Origin: Candidatus Aminicenantes bacterium UBA6072
GTDB taxonomy: Bacteria; Acidobacteriota; Aminicenantia; UBA2199
Reading direction: 5' to 3'
Assembly (NCBI GenBank): GCA_002436105.1
Contig: DIXU01000010.1
Span: 1-64,000 of the forward strand
DNA: 64,000 nt
Under the pieces are notes generated by a model, which was not told the origin of the DNA, did no database searches, and saw only the letters and a list, made by a program, of their open reading frames with translations. How positions within the stretch are numbered: the stretch's first letter is position 1; every line of letters begins with the position of its first letter. The position numbers and the translations under genes are program-made. Of the stretch, positions 53,099-62,579 are shown piece by piece.

Positions 53099-54660
53099 TG
53101 AGAGTCCTGCTCAATTCCTGGATGCGCGAGATCGACCGCGCCGCCATCGACCAAAGGGGCATTCCCGCCCTCACCCTGATGGAGAACGCCGCCGTCGCCT
53201 GCTGCGATCATTTCACCGCGGTTTTCCCGCGCAACCGCTTTCCCGCCTGCCTGGTGCTGGCCGGCAAGGGCAACAACGGCGGCGACGGGCTGGCCATCGC
53301 CCGATTGCTTCTGGAGCGAGGCTATGACGTGCGCGTCCTGCTCCTGGCCCGCCCCGGCGACCTTGGTCCCGAGGCCAGGGCGAACTACGACCGGCTGCTG
53401 GAGGCGGGGGCCGCACCCGGTCAGGCCGGCACGGCCGCCGTGGTGAAGAAGGCCCTGGAGGCCTGCGCAGCAGGGGAGACCTTCCTGGTCGATGCCGTAT
53501 TCGGCACCGGCCTGGACAAGCCGGTTGGAGCCGGGCTCTTTGCCGAGGCGTTCCAGGCGATCAATCGATCGTCCCTGCCCGTGGCCGCCGTCGATATCCC
53601 CTCGGGACTGGGCGAGAACTTCGCCCCCGAAGCCGGCGCCCATGTCCGCGCCCGGGTCACCGTCGCCCTGCACGCACTGAAGTGGGCCCACCTGAATCCC
53701 GACGGCAGCCCCGACTGCGGGCAGGTCCGCGTCATGGACATCGGCATCCCGCGCGACCTGGAGGACCGGGACGAATACTTCATGCGCATGACCGAGCCGG
53801 CGGATTTCAAGGCACTGCTGGCCCGGCGCCCGCGCGCGGCCCACAAGGGCGAGTTCGGCCATGCGCTGGTCGTCGCCGGATCGGCGGAAAAGCCGGGCGC
53901 CGGCATCCTCGCCTCCTATGCCGTGCTGCGCGGGGGGGCGGGATTGTGCACCGCCGCCGTGCCGCCGCAGAATCGCGACCTTTCGGTTCTGGCCCATCCC
54001 GAGGTGATGACCCTGCCCTTCAAGAATCCCGAGGAGGTCAGCGCCCGGCTCGACGAGTTTTCCTGCGTCCTGGCCGGACCGGGTCTGGGAGCGAATCCCG
54101 ATACCCAGCGCCTGGTGGCCATGCTGCTGCAGAAGGCGCGATCGCCGCTGGTTCTCGATGCCGACGCCATCAACGTTCTCGACGGCCAGGCCCCGCTTTT
54201 GCGCGGCCGCGGGCAGCGGCCGCTGGTGCTGACGCCGCATCCCGGCGAGTTCGCCCGCCTGACCGGCAAGGCGGTGCGCGACGTCCAGCAGGACCGGCTG
54301 CACCTGGCCCGTGAGTTCGCCCTGCGGCAGGGAATCTACCTCGTGCTCAAGGGGCATCACACGCTGACCGTTTCCCCGCAAGGGCGGGTCTGGATCAATC
54401 CGACCGGCAACCCCGGCATGGCCACGGCCGGCAGCGGCGATGTCCTCGGGGGCATGATCGCCGGCCTCATCGCCCAGCATTACCCCAAGCATGCCATGGA
54501 GCTCATCCTGGCTGCCGCCGTCTTCCTGCATGGCTACGCCGGCGACCTGGCGGCGCGCGAGGTCGGCGAGGCGGGGCTGACCGCCGGCGATATCATCCGC
54601 TTCATCCCGAAAAGCATCCTGAAGATCAATGGATTTCACTCTCCTTTCCTCGCTGGCTGA
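53098..54660 (+). CDS. nnrD: Bifunctional NAD(P)H-hydrate epimerase/dehydratase
   Basis: 520 residues. The N-terminal epimerase domain has LVLAGKGNNGGDGLAIARLL and FLVDAVFGTGLDKPV. The C-terminal ADP-dependent dehydratase domain has AGPGLGANPDT, VLTPHPGEFARLTG and GNPGMATAGSGDVLGGMIAG. It repairs damaged NAD(P)H hydrates. The ATG at 53098 overlaps the stop of the unknown gene by one base. Confidence 0.95.
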   Translation: MRVLLNSWMREIDRAAIDQRGIPALTLMENAAVACCDHFTAVFPRNRFPACLVLAGKGNNGGDGLAIARLLLERGYDVRVLLLARPGDLGPEARANYDRLLEAGAAPGQAGTAAVVKKALEACAAGETFLVDAVFGTGLDKPVGAGLFAEAFQAINRSSLPVAAVDIPSGLGENFAPEAGAHVRARVTVALHALKWAHLNPDGSPDCGQVRVMDIGIPRDLEDRDEYFMRMTEPADFKALLARRPRAAHKGEFGHALVVAGSAEKPGAGILASYAVLRGGAGLCTAAVPPQNRDLSVLAHPEVMTLPFKNPEEVSARLDEFSCVLAGPGLGANPDTQRLVAMLLQKARSPLVLDADAINVLDGQAPLLRGRGQRPLVLTPHPGEFARLTGKAVRDVQQDRLHLAREFALRQGIYLVLKGHHTLTVSPQGRVWINPTGNPGMATAGSGDVLGGMIAGLIAQHYPKHAMELILAAAVFLHGYAGDLAAREVGEAGLTAGDIIRFIPKSILKINGFHSPFLAG

Positions 54661-55075
54661 GGAGACCCTGGCCCTGGGCGAGCGCCTGGGCCGGCAACTG
54701 CGCGGCGAGGAGATCGTCCTGGTCAGCGGCGAGCTCGGGGCGGGCAAGACCGTCTTCATCAAGGGACTGGCCGCGGCTCTGGGTATCCCCGCGGCCGAAG
54801 TGGTCAGCCCCTCCTACGTGCTGATGAATCTCTACAGCGGGAAATACGACCTCTATCATTTCGATCTCTACCGCCTGGGGACGATGCCGGAAGCGCTGGA
54901 GAACCCGATCGATGAATGCATCGGCGCCGGAGTGCTGGCCGTGGAATGGGCGCAGTACCTGGACGAGGGCTATTTCGCCCTGCCGCAGGCCATCGCCGTC
55001 GCCATCGAGGAGGACGCCGACGGCCGCCGGCGCATCACCGTGCGCAGCCGCTCGCCGCACATCGCGCTGTCATGA
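54629..55075 (+). CDS. tsaE: tRNA threonylcarbamoyladenosine biosynthesis ATPase TsaE
   Basis: 148 residues. Walker A GELGAGKTVFIKGLA, SPSYVLMNLY, YHFDLYRLG and AVEWAQYL are typical. It works with TsaB and TsaD to make t6A37 in tRNA. It overlaps the end of nnrD by 32 bases, a common nnr-tsaE arrangement. Confidence 0.96.
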   Translation: MDFTLLSSLAEETLALGERLGRQLRGEEIVLVSGELGAGKTVFIKGLAAALGIPAAEVVSPSYVLMNLYSGKYDLYHFDLYRLGTMPEALENPIDECIGAGVLAVEWAQYLDEGYFALPQAIAVAIEEDADGRRRITVRSRSPHIALS

Positions 55076-55692
55076 AGACGATCTACCTCATCCGCCACGG
55101 AGAAACGCAGGCCAACCGCGACGGCGTCTTCCGCGGCCGCGGCGAAGTGCCGCTGAGCCCCATCGGCGTGAAGCAGGCGCAGGAGCTCCGGGAACGCTTT
55201 GCCGGCCTGGGCGTGCAGCGCGTCATCTCCTCGCCGCTGCAACGGGCGGCGCAAACGGCGGCCATCTGTTTTCCCGGCCGCGAGCCGGAGCTCCAGGATC
55301 TGGTCAACAACCTCGACCTGGGGAGCTGGGCCGGGCGCCGGAAAAAAGAGATCGCGGCCGAGGAACCGGAGCGGTGGCGGCGCTGGCTGGAAGAACCCGA
55401 GCGCATGGCCTTCCCCGGCGGCGAATCACTGGTTGCGGTCAAGGCGCGGACCCGCGCCTTCAACGGCCTGCTGGCCGATGCCGCCGAAGAAAGCTTCGCC
55501 GTCGTCTCGCACCGCTCCGTCCTGAAGGCGCTGCTGGCCGAGGCTCTCGGCCTCGGCGGGAAGTGGTTCTGGAAATTCCATTTGGACAACGCCTCGCTGA
55601 CCGTCCTGCTCCACGATCCCCGGCGCGGCTTCGTGCTGGCGAAGCTGAACGACACCTCGCACCTGAGCGATTACATGTTCGAGTGGGATTAG
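55072..55692 (+). CDS. Histidine phosphatase family protein
   Basis: 206 residues. LIRHGETQANRDGVFRGRGE carries the phosphohistidine RHG motif; SSPLQRAAQTA and VVSHRSVLKALLAEAL complete the active site. Members include phosphoglycerate mutases and alpha-ribazole phosphatase; the substrate cannot be told here. The ATG overlaps the tsaE stop by four bases, and it is the last gene of the operon. Confidence 0.88.
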   Translation: MKTIYLIRHGETQANRDGVFRGRGEVPLSPIGVKQAQELRERFAGLGVQRVISSPLQRAAQTAAICFPGREPELQDLVNNLDLGSWAGRRKKEIAAEEPERWRRWLEEPERMAFPGGESLVAVKARTRAFNGLLADAAEESFAVVSHRSVLKALLAEALGLGGKWFWKFHLDNASLTVLLHDPRRGFVLAKLNDTSHLSDYMFEWD

Positions 55693-55709
55693 TTTTCGGA
55701 ACGATCCTC

Positions 55710-56025
55710 GTGACGCGTAACACGTGACATGCGAAGACTTAAATTCCAAGCTCCAAATCACTCAAGAAAAAGTGTTAGTGATAGTGATAGTGTTAGTGAA
55801 GAAAATGAAATTCAGTGTAGAAATATTCTCCTAAAGTTCAGATCTGTGCTCCAAATGCCAATTTCCAAAACGAAGACCTTTCAGCCTGAGGGCGGACCCT
55901 CCCAAGTAGAAGTTTAAAGTAAAAAAAAACTTCACAGAGAAAACGCCTTCTTCACTATCACTACCACTATCACCACCACTGATAACTCATTGAGCTTATT
56001 GCTGACACTGTCACTGACACGGACA
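55710..56025. repeat. Composite repeat block with an inverted copy of the 28.9-kb element
   Basis: It contains CGTGACGCGTAACACGTGAC (55711-55731), ATTCCAAGCTCCAAATCACT (55742-55762), and AGTGTTAGTGATAGTGATAG (55771-55798). Positions 55750-55855 are the near-identical reverse complement of 28853-28955. AACTATCAC/CACTACCACT units and TGACACTGTCACTGACAC (55955-56022) close it. No gene is visible in 55693-56111. Confidence 0.82.
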
Positions 56026-56053
56026 CTTTGCTTTTAGCCTGTGGAGTCTGTGC

Positions 56054-56082
56054 TTGAAAAAAAGCAGTCGCGGCGGTACACT
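56054..56082 (+). promoter_or_regulatory. Promoter of dodecin gene
   Basis: TTGAAA-N17-TACACT, followed by GGGAGGTGA before ATG 56112. Confidence 0.75.
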
Positions 56083-56111
56083 GGGTGCAATCCGTTGAAG
56101 GGAGGTGACCC

Positions 56112-56318
56112 ATGTCGGTCGCTCGCGTAACTGAAATTAAATCCACATCCGCCAAGAGTTTCGATGACGCCATCCGCACCGGGCTGGCCCGCGCCAACAA
56201 GAAGCTGCAGAACATGAAGTCCGCCTGGATCGAGAACCAGGAGGTCATGCTCGACGATGCTGGCCATATCTGTGAATACCGAGTGCAGATGAAGGTCACT
56301 TTCGTCCTCACCGACTGA
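56112..56318 (+). CDS. Dodecin family flavin-binding protein
   Basis: 68 residues, the normal dodecin length. The pattern VTEIKSTSAKSFDDAIRTGL followed by ARANKKLQNMKSAWIENQEV and YRVQMKVTFVLTD matches the family, which forms dodecameric flavin-storage shells. It has its own promoter and a good ribosome site, and a DUF4846 gene follows after 17 bases. Confidence 0.93.
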   Translation: MSVARVTEIKSTSAKSFDDAIRTGLARANKKLQNMKSAWIENQEVMLDDAGHICEYRVQMKVTFVLTD

Positions 56319-56335
56319 AGCGGTCCCACGCCTTT

Positions 56336-57187
56336 TTGAAAAGCAGGAACTTTTTGCGCCTGGCCGGAGTGGTCTGCGCGGCTCTTCTTCTGCTTGCGCC
56401 GCTCCCCTTCTTTCCCCAGGAAACGCCGGGAGCGATCGATTCGGGCGGCATGACCGTGGAGTCCCGTTTCCCGGCGCCCCCGGGGTATGCGCGGGTAGAG
56501 GCGGGGGGCGGCTCCTTCGCGGCGTATCTTCGCCGCCTGCCGCTGAAGGCGCATGGCGCCCAGGTCAGGCTGCATGACGGCCGCTTCAAGCCGAACGCCG
56601 GGATCTACGCCGCCGTCGTCGACCTGCCGATCGGGACCCGCGACCTGCACCAGTGCGCCGACGCCGTCATCCGCCTGCGCGCCGAGTATCTCTTCGCGGC
56701 AAGCCGCTTTGACGAGATATGCTTTTGCTTCACGAATGGATTCAAGGCCGAATACTCGCGCTGGCGGCGCGGCGAGCGCATTGCGGTCCGCGGCAACCAA
56801 GCCCGCTGGCTGCGCCAGGGCCGGGCCGGTGACGGCGCGCGCAGCTTCTGGCGTTACCTGGAGACCGTTTTCGCCTATGCCGGCACGGCCTCGCTGGCCC
56901 GTGAGCTCCAGGCCGTCCCCGGCGATGATCCGGAAATCGGGGACATCTTCATCCAGCCCGGCCACCCGGGCCATGCGGTCATCGTCGTCGACCGCGCCGT
57001 CGACCGCGAGCACGGTCGCGCCGTCTTCCTACTGGCCCAGAGCTACATGCCGGCCCAGGAGATCCAGGTGCTGCAGAATCCCGGCGGCGCCGCCCTGAGC
57101 CCCTGGTACGCGGCCGGCTTCGGCGGGACGCTGGTCACGCCGGAGTGGACGTTCCGGGCTTCGGACCGAATGAAATTCCCGGAATAG
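56336..57187 (+). CDS. DUF4846 family exported protein
   Basis: 283 residues. A hydrophobic signal (about 8-28) is followed by a body matching DUF4846: YAAVVDLPIGTRDLHQCADA, RFDEICFCFTNGFKAEYSRW and GDIFIQPGHPGHAVIVVDRA. The function is unknown. The only start that keeps the signal is TTG 56336, without a clear Shine-Dalgarno; it is probably expressed with dodecin. Confidence 0.82.
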   Translation: MKSRNFLRLAGVVCAALLLLAPLPFFPQETPGAIDSGGMTVESRFPAPPGYARVEAGGGSFAAYLRRLPLKAHGAQVRLHDGRFKPNAGIYAAVVDLPIGTRDLHQCADAVIRLRAEYLFAASRFDEICFCFTNGFKAEYSRWRRGERIAVRGNQARWLRQGRAGDGARSFWRYLETVFAYAGTASLARELQAVPGDDPEIGDIFIQPGHPGHAVIVVDRAVDREHGRAVFLLAQSYMPAQEIQVLQNPGGAALSPWYAAGFGGTLVTPEWTFRASDRMKFPE

Positions 57188-57204
57188 CAGGGAAGCGACA
57201 GGCG

Positions 57205-57322
57205 CGGTATCAGTGACGAGTCACCAGTGACGAGTGACGAGGAACAACGAGAGTCCGAACTAAAGGCGGCGGTTCCCTTATTTCTTGTTACTTGTCACTC
57301 GTCACTTGTCACTGAGTTCGCC
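57205..57322. repeat. GTGACGAG-type palindromic array
   Basis: Left arm CAGTGACGAGTCACCAGTGA and CGAGTGACGAGGAACAA (57211-57247). Right arm TTGTTACTTGTCACTCGTCA and CTTGTCACTGAG (57284-57315). It lies between the convergent DUF4846 and histidine kinase genes. Confidence 0.8.
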
Positions 57323-57325
57323 GGC

Positions 57326-59128
57326 TTATTTCTCGTCAAGCACCTGCCGCACCTTGTCCGCCAGCTCCTGGGTGGTGAAGGGCTTGGCGATGAAGTGGCT
57401 GGAGCCCGTGTCGCCGTCTTCGTGCGCGGCCATGTTCTCCGCATGCCCCGACATGGTGAGCACTTTCAGGCCCGGAACGCTTTTGCGCGCCTGGGCGGCC
57501 AGCGTCATTCCCGTCATGTCGGGAAGAATGACGTCGGTCAGCAGCAGCTCGATGCCGGCGCCCGGGATCGAGGCCAGGCTCAGGGCGGCGGCGCCGTCGG
57601 CGGCCGCGCGGACGCGGTAGCCGAGGCTGGACAGGATCATCTGGATGTACTCCAGCACCATGGCGTCATCCTCCACGAGCAGGATCGTCTCGTCGCCGCC
57701 CGGCAGGTCGACCGGCCTGTCCGGCGGCGCTGCGGCGCGGGGAACCAGGCCGGTTGCCGGGAAATAAATCGTCATGACCGTCCCCCGGCCGCGGGCGGAC
57801 CGGACCTCGATGGAACCGCCGTTCTGCTGCACCGCCCCATAGACCGAGGCCAGGCCGAGTCCCGTCCCCTGGCCAACGGGCTTGGTGGTGAAGAACGGAT
57901 CGAAAATGCGGTCCAGGTCGGCCTCGGGAATGCCCATGCCGCTGTCGGCCACGAAGAGGGCGACGTAGTCTCCCGGCTTCAAGACCGGGCTCGCTCCTGG
58001 CGGGGGATCGCCGATCCGCTGATTGCGGGTCTCGATGGTGATCGTGCCGCCGTCGGGCATGGCGTCGCGTGAGTTGACCGCCAGGTTGATCAGGATCTGC
58101 TCGATCTGGCTCGGATCGGCCATGATGGGGCCGACGCCTGGAGCCAGCAGCAGGTCGAGCCGGATGCCCTCGCCGAGCAGGCGTTCCAGCAACCGGGCGC
58201 TCTTTTCGATGTGACGGTTGAGATCGAGCGGCCGCGGCTCGATCACCTGCCGGCGCGAAAAGGTCAGCAGCTGCCGGGTGAGCGCCGCGGCGCTGTCGGC
58301 GGCGCGCATGATGTCCTTGAGCCGGGCGCTGGTCTCGCTCCCGGGCTCCAGCCTGGCCATGGCCAGTCCGGCATTGCCCATGACGGTGGTCAGCAGGTTG
58401 TTGAAGTCGTGGGCGATCCCGCCGGCCAGCCGGCCCACCGATTCCATCTTGTGGGCATGGAGCAGCTGCGCCTGCAGCCGCTCGTTCTCGCGCTCCTGGC
58501 GGCGGCGCTCGGCGAGTTCGCTCTCCACCTGATCCAACGCCCGCTGGTGGATCAGGAAGGTGGTAAAGGCGGTGAGGGTGATGAAGATGATGGCCACCGC
58601 GTTGTCGGAGAAATATTCCATGGTGCGGTGGAAGCTCATGTTCTGTTGGCCCCGGGCGTGGAGCAGGAAAAGGAAGAGAGCCAGGAGATTGGCGGCGCCG
58701 TAGAGCAGGATGGCCCGCTTGCGCCGGATCACGGCCAGCGGGATCAGGGTCAGCACCCCGAGCACGTAGGCGATGGTGTCCAGGCGGGACAGCTCCCCGG
58801 AGCGGTCGAGGACCATGATGGACCAGATCGCCAGGAAAAGCAGGACCAGCAGCAGATGCGCCGAGAGCGAGAAGCGCCCCTTGAGCAGCAGGATGAGGAT
58901 CGCCGCCAGGGGCAGCAGGACCAGGGCTTCGGGAATGAGCACGGTCAGGTTGAGGCGGTTGCCCAGCAGGGGGTTGTGCAACTGGGACCAGGCGCTGTAG
59001 GCGATGGCGATGGGAATGACGGTCAGGATGAGAATGTAGAACAGGAAGAAGAACTTGGCCTTCATGCGGATGACCGGGTCGGCTCCCTCGTAGCGGCGCA
59101 TGGCGCGGTTCAGCAGCCCCTTGAACAT
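57326..59128 (-). CDS. Hybrid sensor histidine kinase with C-terminal receiver
   Basis: 600 residues. Six or seven membrane helices fill residues 25-210, then a short coiled coil ([20 protein letters not shown]). The kinase has [20 protein letters not shown] (phospho-His), [18 protein letters not shown] and [13 protein letters not shown]. The C-terminal receiver has [20 protein letters not shown] (phospho-Asp) and AKPFT. ATG 59128 was chosen for AGGAG seven bases upstream and because the longer frame reads through a promoter. No partner regulator is adjacent. Confidence 0.93.
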   Translation of the reverse strand: MFKGLLNRAMRRYEGADPVIRMKAKFFFLFYILILTVIPIAIAYSAWSQLHNPLLGNRLNLTVLIPEALVLLPLAAILILLLKGRFSLSAHLLLVLLFLAIWSIMVLDRSGELSRLDTIAYVLGVLTLIPLAVIRRKRAILLYGAANLLALFLFLLHARGQQNMSFHRTMEYFSDNAVAIIFITLTAFTTFLIHQRALDQVESELAERRRQERENERLQAQLLHAHKMESVGRLAGGIAHDFNNLLTTVMGNAGLAMARLEPGSETSARLKDIMRAADSAAALTRQLLTFSRRQVIEPRPLDLNRHIEKSARLLERLLGEGIRLDLLLAPGVGPIMADPSQIEQILINLAVNSRDAMPDGGTITIETRNQRIGDPPPGASPVLKPGDYVALFVADSGMGIPEADLDRIFDPFFTTKPVGQGTGLGLASVYGAVQQNGGSIEVRSARGRGTVMTIYFPATGLVPRAAAPPDRPVDLPGGDETILLVEDDAMVLEYIQMILSSLGYRVRAAADGAAALSLASIPGAGIELLLTDVILPDMTGMTLAAQARKSVPGLKVLTMSGHAENMAAHEDGDTGSSHFIAKPFTTQELADKVRQVLDEK

Positions 59129-59194
59129 CCCTGCTCTCCTTTCGCCGCCCCGGCAGGGCGGAACCTCCGGGGCGGCCGCCCATCTCTGCGGGGA

Positions 59195-59224
59195 ATTATA
59201 CAACAGCGGCGTTGTCAATTGCAA
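59195..59224 (-). promoter_or_regulatory. Promoter of hybrid kinase gene
   Basis: Perfect TATAAT on the minus strand with TTGCAA at 18 bp. A TTGACA also occurs but at 12 bp, which is too close. The 320-bp spacer 59129-59448 otherwise holds weak GTGAAAAGTGAAACGTGAAA-type units (59237-59310) and the OmpA promoter. Confidence 0.55.
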
Positions 59225-59384
59225 CGAGATGGCATGGCGAAAAGTGAAACGTGAAAAACGCTGGTGAGTCTGCGATCTTCGCTGAAAGGCAAATGGTGAA
59301 AAGTTGAAAATGCCGGCATTGGATCGTTCCATCGCTGCCGCCCTTCATTTTTAATGTCTCGCGAATGCTCCGAGCCATGCGTCC

Positions 59385-59413
59385 TTGACTTTGCCGGAAA
59401 AAGAGGATAGACA
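59385..59413 (+). promoter_or_regulatory. Promoter of OmpA-family gene
   Basis: TTGACT-N17-TAGACA; AAGGAG lies seven bases before ATG 59449. Confidence 0.65.
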
Positions 59414-59448
59414 GGACATGCATTCATGCGCAAGCAAGGAGATGGACA

Positions 59449-60282
59449 ATGAAAAAAAGAGCCCTCTTTCTGGCCGCGGTCATGGTACTGCTGCTGGCCG
59501 CCGGCATGGCCGCCCAGCAGACGGACAGGTCCCAGTGCAAGGATCACCCCGCCTTCACCCGCATGCCGGAGTACTGGATTTACTCGTGCCAGCAGAAGCA
59601 GTTCGATTCCCATTCCTTCACGGTGGGCAAGGGCAAGGCCGAACCGGTGGAGGGGCAGTACTGGATGATGGCTTACCGGCCGCAGAACTCACTGGCCTCC
59701 AAGCCCAGCGAGCTGCAGATCCAGCGCAACTTCGCGACCGCCGTGCAGAGGCAGGGTGGAGCGATCCTCTGGAGCGAGAAGAGCCGCAGCACCTTCAGGC
59801 TGTCCGGCGACGGGATGGAGATCTGGGCGGAGCTGCTCACCGACTTCACCAGCGGCTACCGGTTGGTTATCGTGCAGAAGCAGGGCATGGCCCAGGACAT
59901 CGTCGCCGACGCCGCGGCCATGGGCAACGACATCAACGCCACCGGCCATGTCGCGGTCTACGGCATCTACTTCGACTCCGGCAAGAGCGTGATCAAGCCC
60001 GAGTCGGCCCAGGCCATCGGGGAGATCGCCGAGCTGCTGAAGGGCCAGCCGGCGCTCAAGCTCTTCGTCGTCGGCCATACCGACAACCAGGGCGGGGTGG
60101 AGGGCAACATCCAGCTCGCCCAGGACCGGGCCGAAGCCGTGATGAAGGCGCTGGTCAACGAGCAGGGCATCGCGCCGGCCCGCCTGCGCGCCCACGGCTG
60201 CGGCCAGTTCGCCCCCGTCGCCTCCAACGACAGCGAGCAGGGACGAGCCAAGAACCGCCGGGTCGAACTGGTCAAGCAGTAA
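59449..60282 (+). CDS. OmpA-family outer-membrane/peptidoglycan-binding protein
   Basis: 277 residues. A signal peptide (ends near GMAAQQ, 22) precedes a unique N-terminal domain (about 25-155, with two Cys in SQCKDHP and YSCQQKQ). The C-terminal OmpA domain follows (YGIYFDSGKSVIKPESAQAI, VVGHTDNQGG, NRRVELVKQ), which binds peptidoglycan. The N-terminal domain has no barrel pattern, so it is probably periplasmic. Confidence 0.9.
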   Translation: MKKRALFLAAVMVLLLAAGMAAQQTDRSQCKDHPAFTRMPEYWIYSCQQKQFDSHSFTVGKGKAEPVEGQYWMMAYRPQNSLASKPSELQIQRNFATAVQRQGGAILWSEKSRSTFRLSGDGMEIWAELLTDFTSGYRLVIVQKQGMAQDIVADAAAMGNDINATGHVAVYGIYFDSGKSVIKPESAQAIGEIAELLKGQPALKLFVVGHTDNQGGVEGNIQLAQDRAEAVMKALVNEQGIAPARLRAHGCGQFAPVASNDSEQGRAKNRRVELVKQ

Positions 60283-60302
60283 CCACGGAAACCTGGGGAA
60301 AT

Positions 60303-60332
60303 GATTTTTCGTGACGCGTTACGCGTCGCGGT
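60303..60332. repeat. Short GTGACGCG-type unit
   Basis: CGTGACGCGTTACGCGTCGC, one small self-complementary unit of the type seen at 28697 and 37361, between convergent genes. Confidence 0.55.
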
Positions 60333-60340
60333 GGCGGGTC

Positions 60341-61408
60341 CTATTCCTTGAACTGCGGCATCAATCCCGACCTCATGAACGCCTGCACGGTGACGACGAT
60401 GGCCGGCCCCAGGATGAGGCCGACGACGCCCAGCGCCTTCAGGCCGACGAACATGGCGATCAGCGAGACCAGCGGGTGCAGGCCCAGCAGGCTGCCGACG
60501 ATCCTGGGCTCCAGGACATAGCGGATGACCATGATCACCAGGTAGAGGGCCAGCAGGCTGAGGCCGGTCGTAGTTTTGCCCATGATCAGGGCGATCAGGG
60601 CCCAGGGGACCAGGACGGTGCCCGTGCCCAGCACCGGCAGGATGTCGACGAGGGCGGTGAAGAGCGAGATGACCAGGGCGTAGCGGATGCCGATGAGGCT
60701 CAAGCCGATGAAGCACTCGGTGAAGGTGAGGGTCATCAGCATGAGCTGGGCCTTGAGGAAGCCGAGCAGCGAATGCCCCAGGCTGTGATTGAGGGCCAGC
60801 AGCTTGGCGTAGGTCGGCGCCGGGACCAGCCGCGAGGAGAATTCCCTGAACTTGTGGCGGTCGCGCGCGATGAAATAGGTGGCGATCAAGGTGAACATGG
60901 CGAACATCAGCAGGTCGGGCAGCGAGGTGAGCATGTGGATGATCGATCCGGCCAGCGAGGTCAGCAGGCGCGTGGCCTCCTTGGTCAGGGAAAGCAGCGA
61001 GTCCTGCAGCGAGGCGATGACCTCCTTGGGAAGCCGCAGGTACATCGATCTTCCCCATTGGGCCAGGTCGTTGAATAGGTCGGTCAGGAAGCGGCCGTAA
61101 TCGGGGATGTTCCCGGACAGGTCGACGACCTCGGCGACCAGGCGGCTGGTCACGAGAAACCCGGCCGCGAAAAGAAGGCCGAAATAGACGACCATGGCAA
61201 CGGCCACCGCCAGGCTGCGCGGGAACTTGAGCCGCGCCAGAAAGCGGATCAGGGGCTCCATGGCCAAGGCCATCAGCAGGGCGATGAGGAAGGGCAGCAG
61301 ATAGGCGACGGCCACCTTGAGGATCAGCAGGACCAGGGCCAGGGCGGCCAGCATGTACAGCGCCCGCATCAGCATGGGGAAGCGCCGGTCAAGATCTTCT
61401 TTCCACAT
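60341..61408 (-). CDS. AI-2E transporter family permease
   Basis: 355 residues with about eight membrane helices in the family order: two N-terminal pairs, a soluble loop (about 85-140), then helices including PALVDILPVLGTG-type text (seen as FTALVDILPVLGTGTVLVPW) and VLEPRIVGSLLGLHPLVSLI. Members include TqsA, PerM and YtvI, with varied proposed roles. AGAGGTG precedes the ATG. Confidence 0.9.
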   Translation of the reverse strand: MWKEDLDRRFPMLMRALYMLAALALVLLILKVAVAYLLPFLIALLMALAMEPLIRFLARLKFPRSLAVAVAMVVYFGLLFAAGFLVTSRLVAEVVDLSGNIPDYGRFLTDLFNDLAQWGRSMYLRLPKEVIASLQDSLLSLTKEATRLLTSLAGSIIHMLTSLPDLLMFAMFTLIATYFIARDRHKFREFSSRLVPAPTYAKLLALNHSLGHSLLGFLKAQLMLMTLTFTECFIGLSLIGIRYALVISLFTALVDILPVLGTGTVLVPWALIALIMGKTTTGLSLLALYLVIMVIRYVLEPRIVGSLLGLHPLVSLIAMFVGLKALGVVGLILGPAIVVTVQAFMRSGLMPQFKE

Positions 61409-61479
61409 CGAGCACCTCTGGGGATCGTCGTGCTGTTCAGTTTAGCACATGAATTGAATAAAAGGAAAGTTCGTTCGCA

Positions 61480-61675
61480 GTTCGACGTTGCGAGGCACTG
61501 TTGAAGCGTTGACGAGTTGAAGGGTTGAAGTGTTAAGGCATTGCATTTGGTAAGTACCTTTTTCCGAACTCATAAACCCTTGAACTCTTCTATCCTTGAA
61601 CGAGTGCTTAAAATCTACGAATGCCGAACATGGAACCTGGAACATGGAACCTAGAGCCTGGAACCTCAGCCTGGC
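61480..61675. repeat. TTGAAGCG-type palindromic array, second copy
   Basis: GTTGAAGCGTTGACGAGTTG through AAGGGTTGAAGTGTTAAGG (61500-61538) faces AAACCCTTGAACTCTTC and ATCCTTGAACGAG (61575-61603). The inner hairpin AAGGCATT/AAGTACCTTTTT is imperfect. Outer units GAACATGGAACCTGGAACAT run to 61670. It is homologous to 42745-42865 at roughly 85% by eye. Confidence 0.82.
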
Positions 61676-62506
61676 TCATGCCTTTGAACGGGTGAGACGG
61701 TATTGGATGTCGATGATCCGGTCCCGCAGTTCAGCCGCCGCCTTGCCGGGGTCGGGCGCCCGCGAGATGGCGCGCGATACCGGCAGCAGCAGGCCCCGGC
61801 CGTCCGGGCGCAGGCCGGCCTGCAGCGCCGCCTCCAGGTCGCCGCCCTGGGCGCCGATGCCGGGGGCGAGGAACCACAGCCCGGGTGTCGCCCGGCGTAT
61901 GCGGGCCATGGGCTCGAGCTGGGTGGCGCCGACCACCAGGCCGATGTTGTTCCTGCTGTTCCAGGCCTGGGCCTGGCGGGCGACGGCCAGGTACAGGGGC
62001 TCTCCCGTGCCGGCGATCTCCAGGTCCTGCAGGTCGGCGGCCCCGGGATTGGATGTCCTGCACAAGAGGAATGCCCCTTTTTCCGGGTCGTTCAGGAAAG
62101 GCTCGACCGAGTCGCGCCCCAAATAGGGGGAAAGGGTGACGGCGTGGGCGCCGAGAGCGTAAAAAGATGACCGGGCATAAGCCTCGGCGGTCGAGGCAAT
62201 GTCGCCGCGCTTGGCGTCCAGGATGACGGGGATCAGCGAACCCAGGCGCTGCGACCGCTCGCGCACTGCGGCAATGACCTTCTCCAGCGCCGCCCAGCCC
62301 GGTGCTCCGAACTGCTCGAAAAAGGCCGCGTTGGGCTTGAAGGCCGCGGCATAAGGGGCGGTGCGCTCGACCAGGTCGATGCAGAATGAGGCGGCAGCCT
62401 CCGCGGAGGGCACGGACAGGTCAGACAAGTGGGGGTCGAGGCCCACGCACAGCAGCGAAGAGCAATCGCTTACCCGCTTTTCCAGGAACGTGAAAAAACT
62501 TTCCAT
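61676..62506 (-). CDS. pyrF: Orotidine 5'-phosphate decarboxylase, type 2
   Basis: 276 residues. It makes UMP from OMP. Signatures are CVGLDPHL, AFKPNAAFFEQFG, the catalytic DAKRGDIASTAEAYA, LSPYLGRDSVEPFL and GLVVGATQ. The ATG at 62506 is preceded by AAGGAG at 11 bases; the longer reading to 62548 runs into the -10 box. No other pyr gene is adjacent. Confidence 0.94.
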   Translation of the reverse strand: MESFFTFLEKRVSDCSSLLCVGLDPHLSDLSVPSAEAAASFCIDLVERTAPYAAAFKPNAAFFEQFGAPGWAALEKVIAAVRERSQRLGSLIPVILDAKRGDIASTAEAYARSSFYALGAHAVTLSPYLGRDSVEPFLNDPEKGAFLLCRTSNPGAADLQDLEIAGTGEPLYLAVARQAQAWNSRNNIGLVVGATQLEPMARIRRATPGLWFLAPGIGAQGGDLEAALQAGLRPDGRGLLLPVSRAISRAPDPGKAAAELRDRIIDIQYRLTRSKA

Positions 62507-62546
62507 GATCGCCACGGCTCCTTTTGACGCTTCAAGCGGCCAAGGC

Positions 62547-62576
62547 ATTATAGGGGAAGCCAGGCGGGGAAGTCAA
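62547..62576 (-). promoter_or_regulatory. Promoter of pyrF
   Basis: TTGACT-N18-TATAAT on the minus strand, giving a leader of about 35 nt. Confidence 0.75.
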
Positions 62577-62579
62577 ACC

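Noticed and set aside
59195..59218. TTGACA plus TATAAT as a consensus promoter for the hybrid kinase
   Set aside because: The spacing is only 12 bp, too short; TTGCAA at 18 bp is the better -35.
42700..61675. Arrays as ordinary REP elements with a known REP-associated transposase
   Set aside because: REP units are single conserved 20-40 bp hairpins; these are long arms of varied short units, and no such transposase is in the window.
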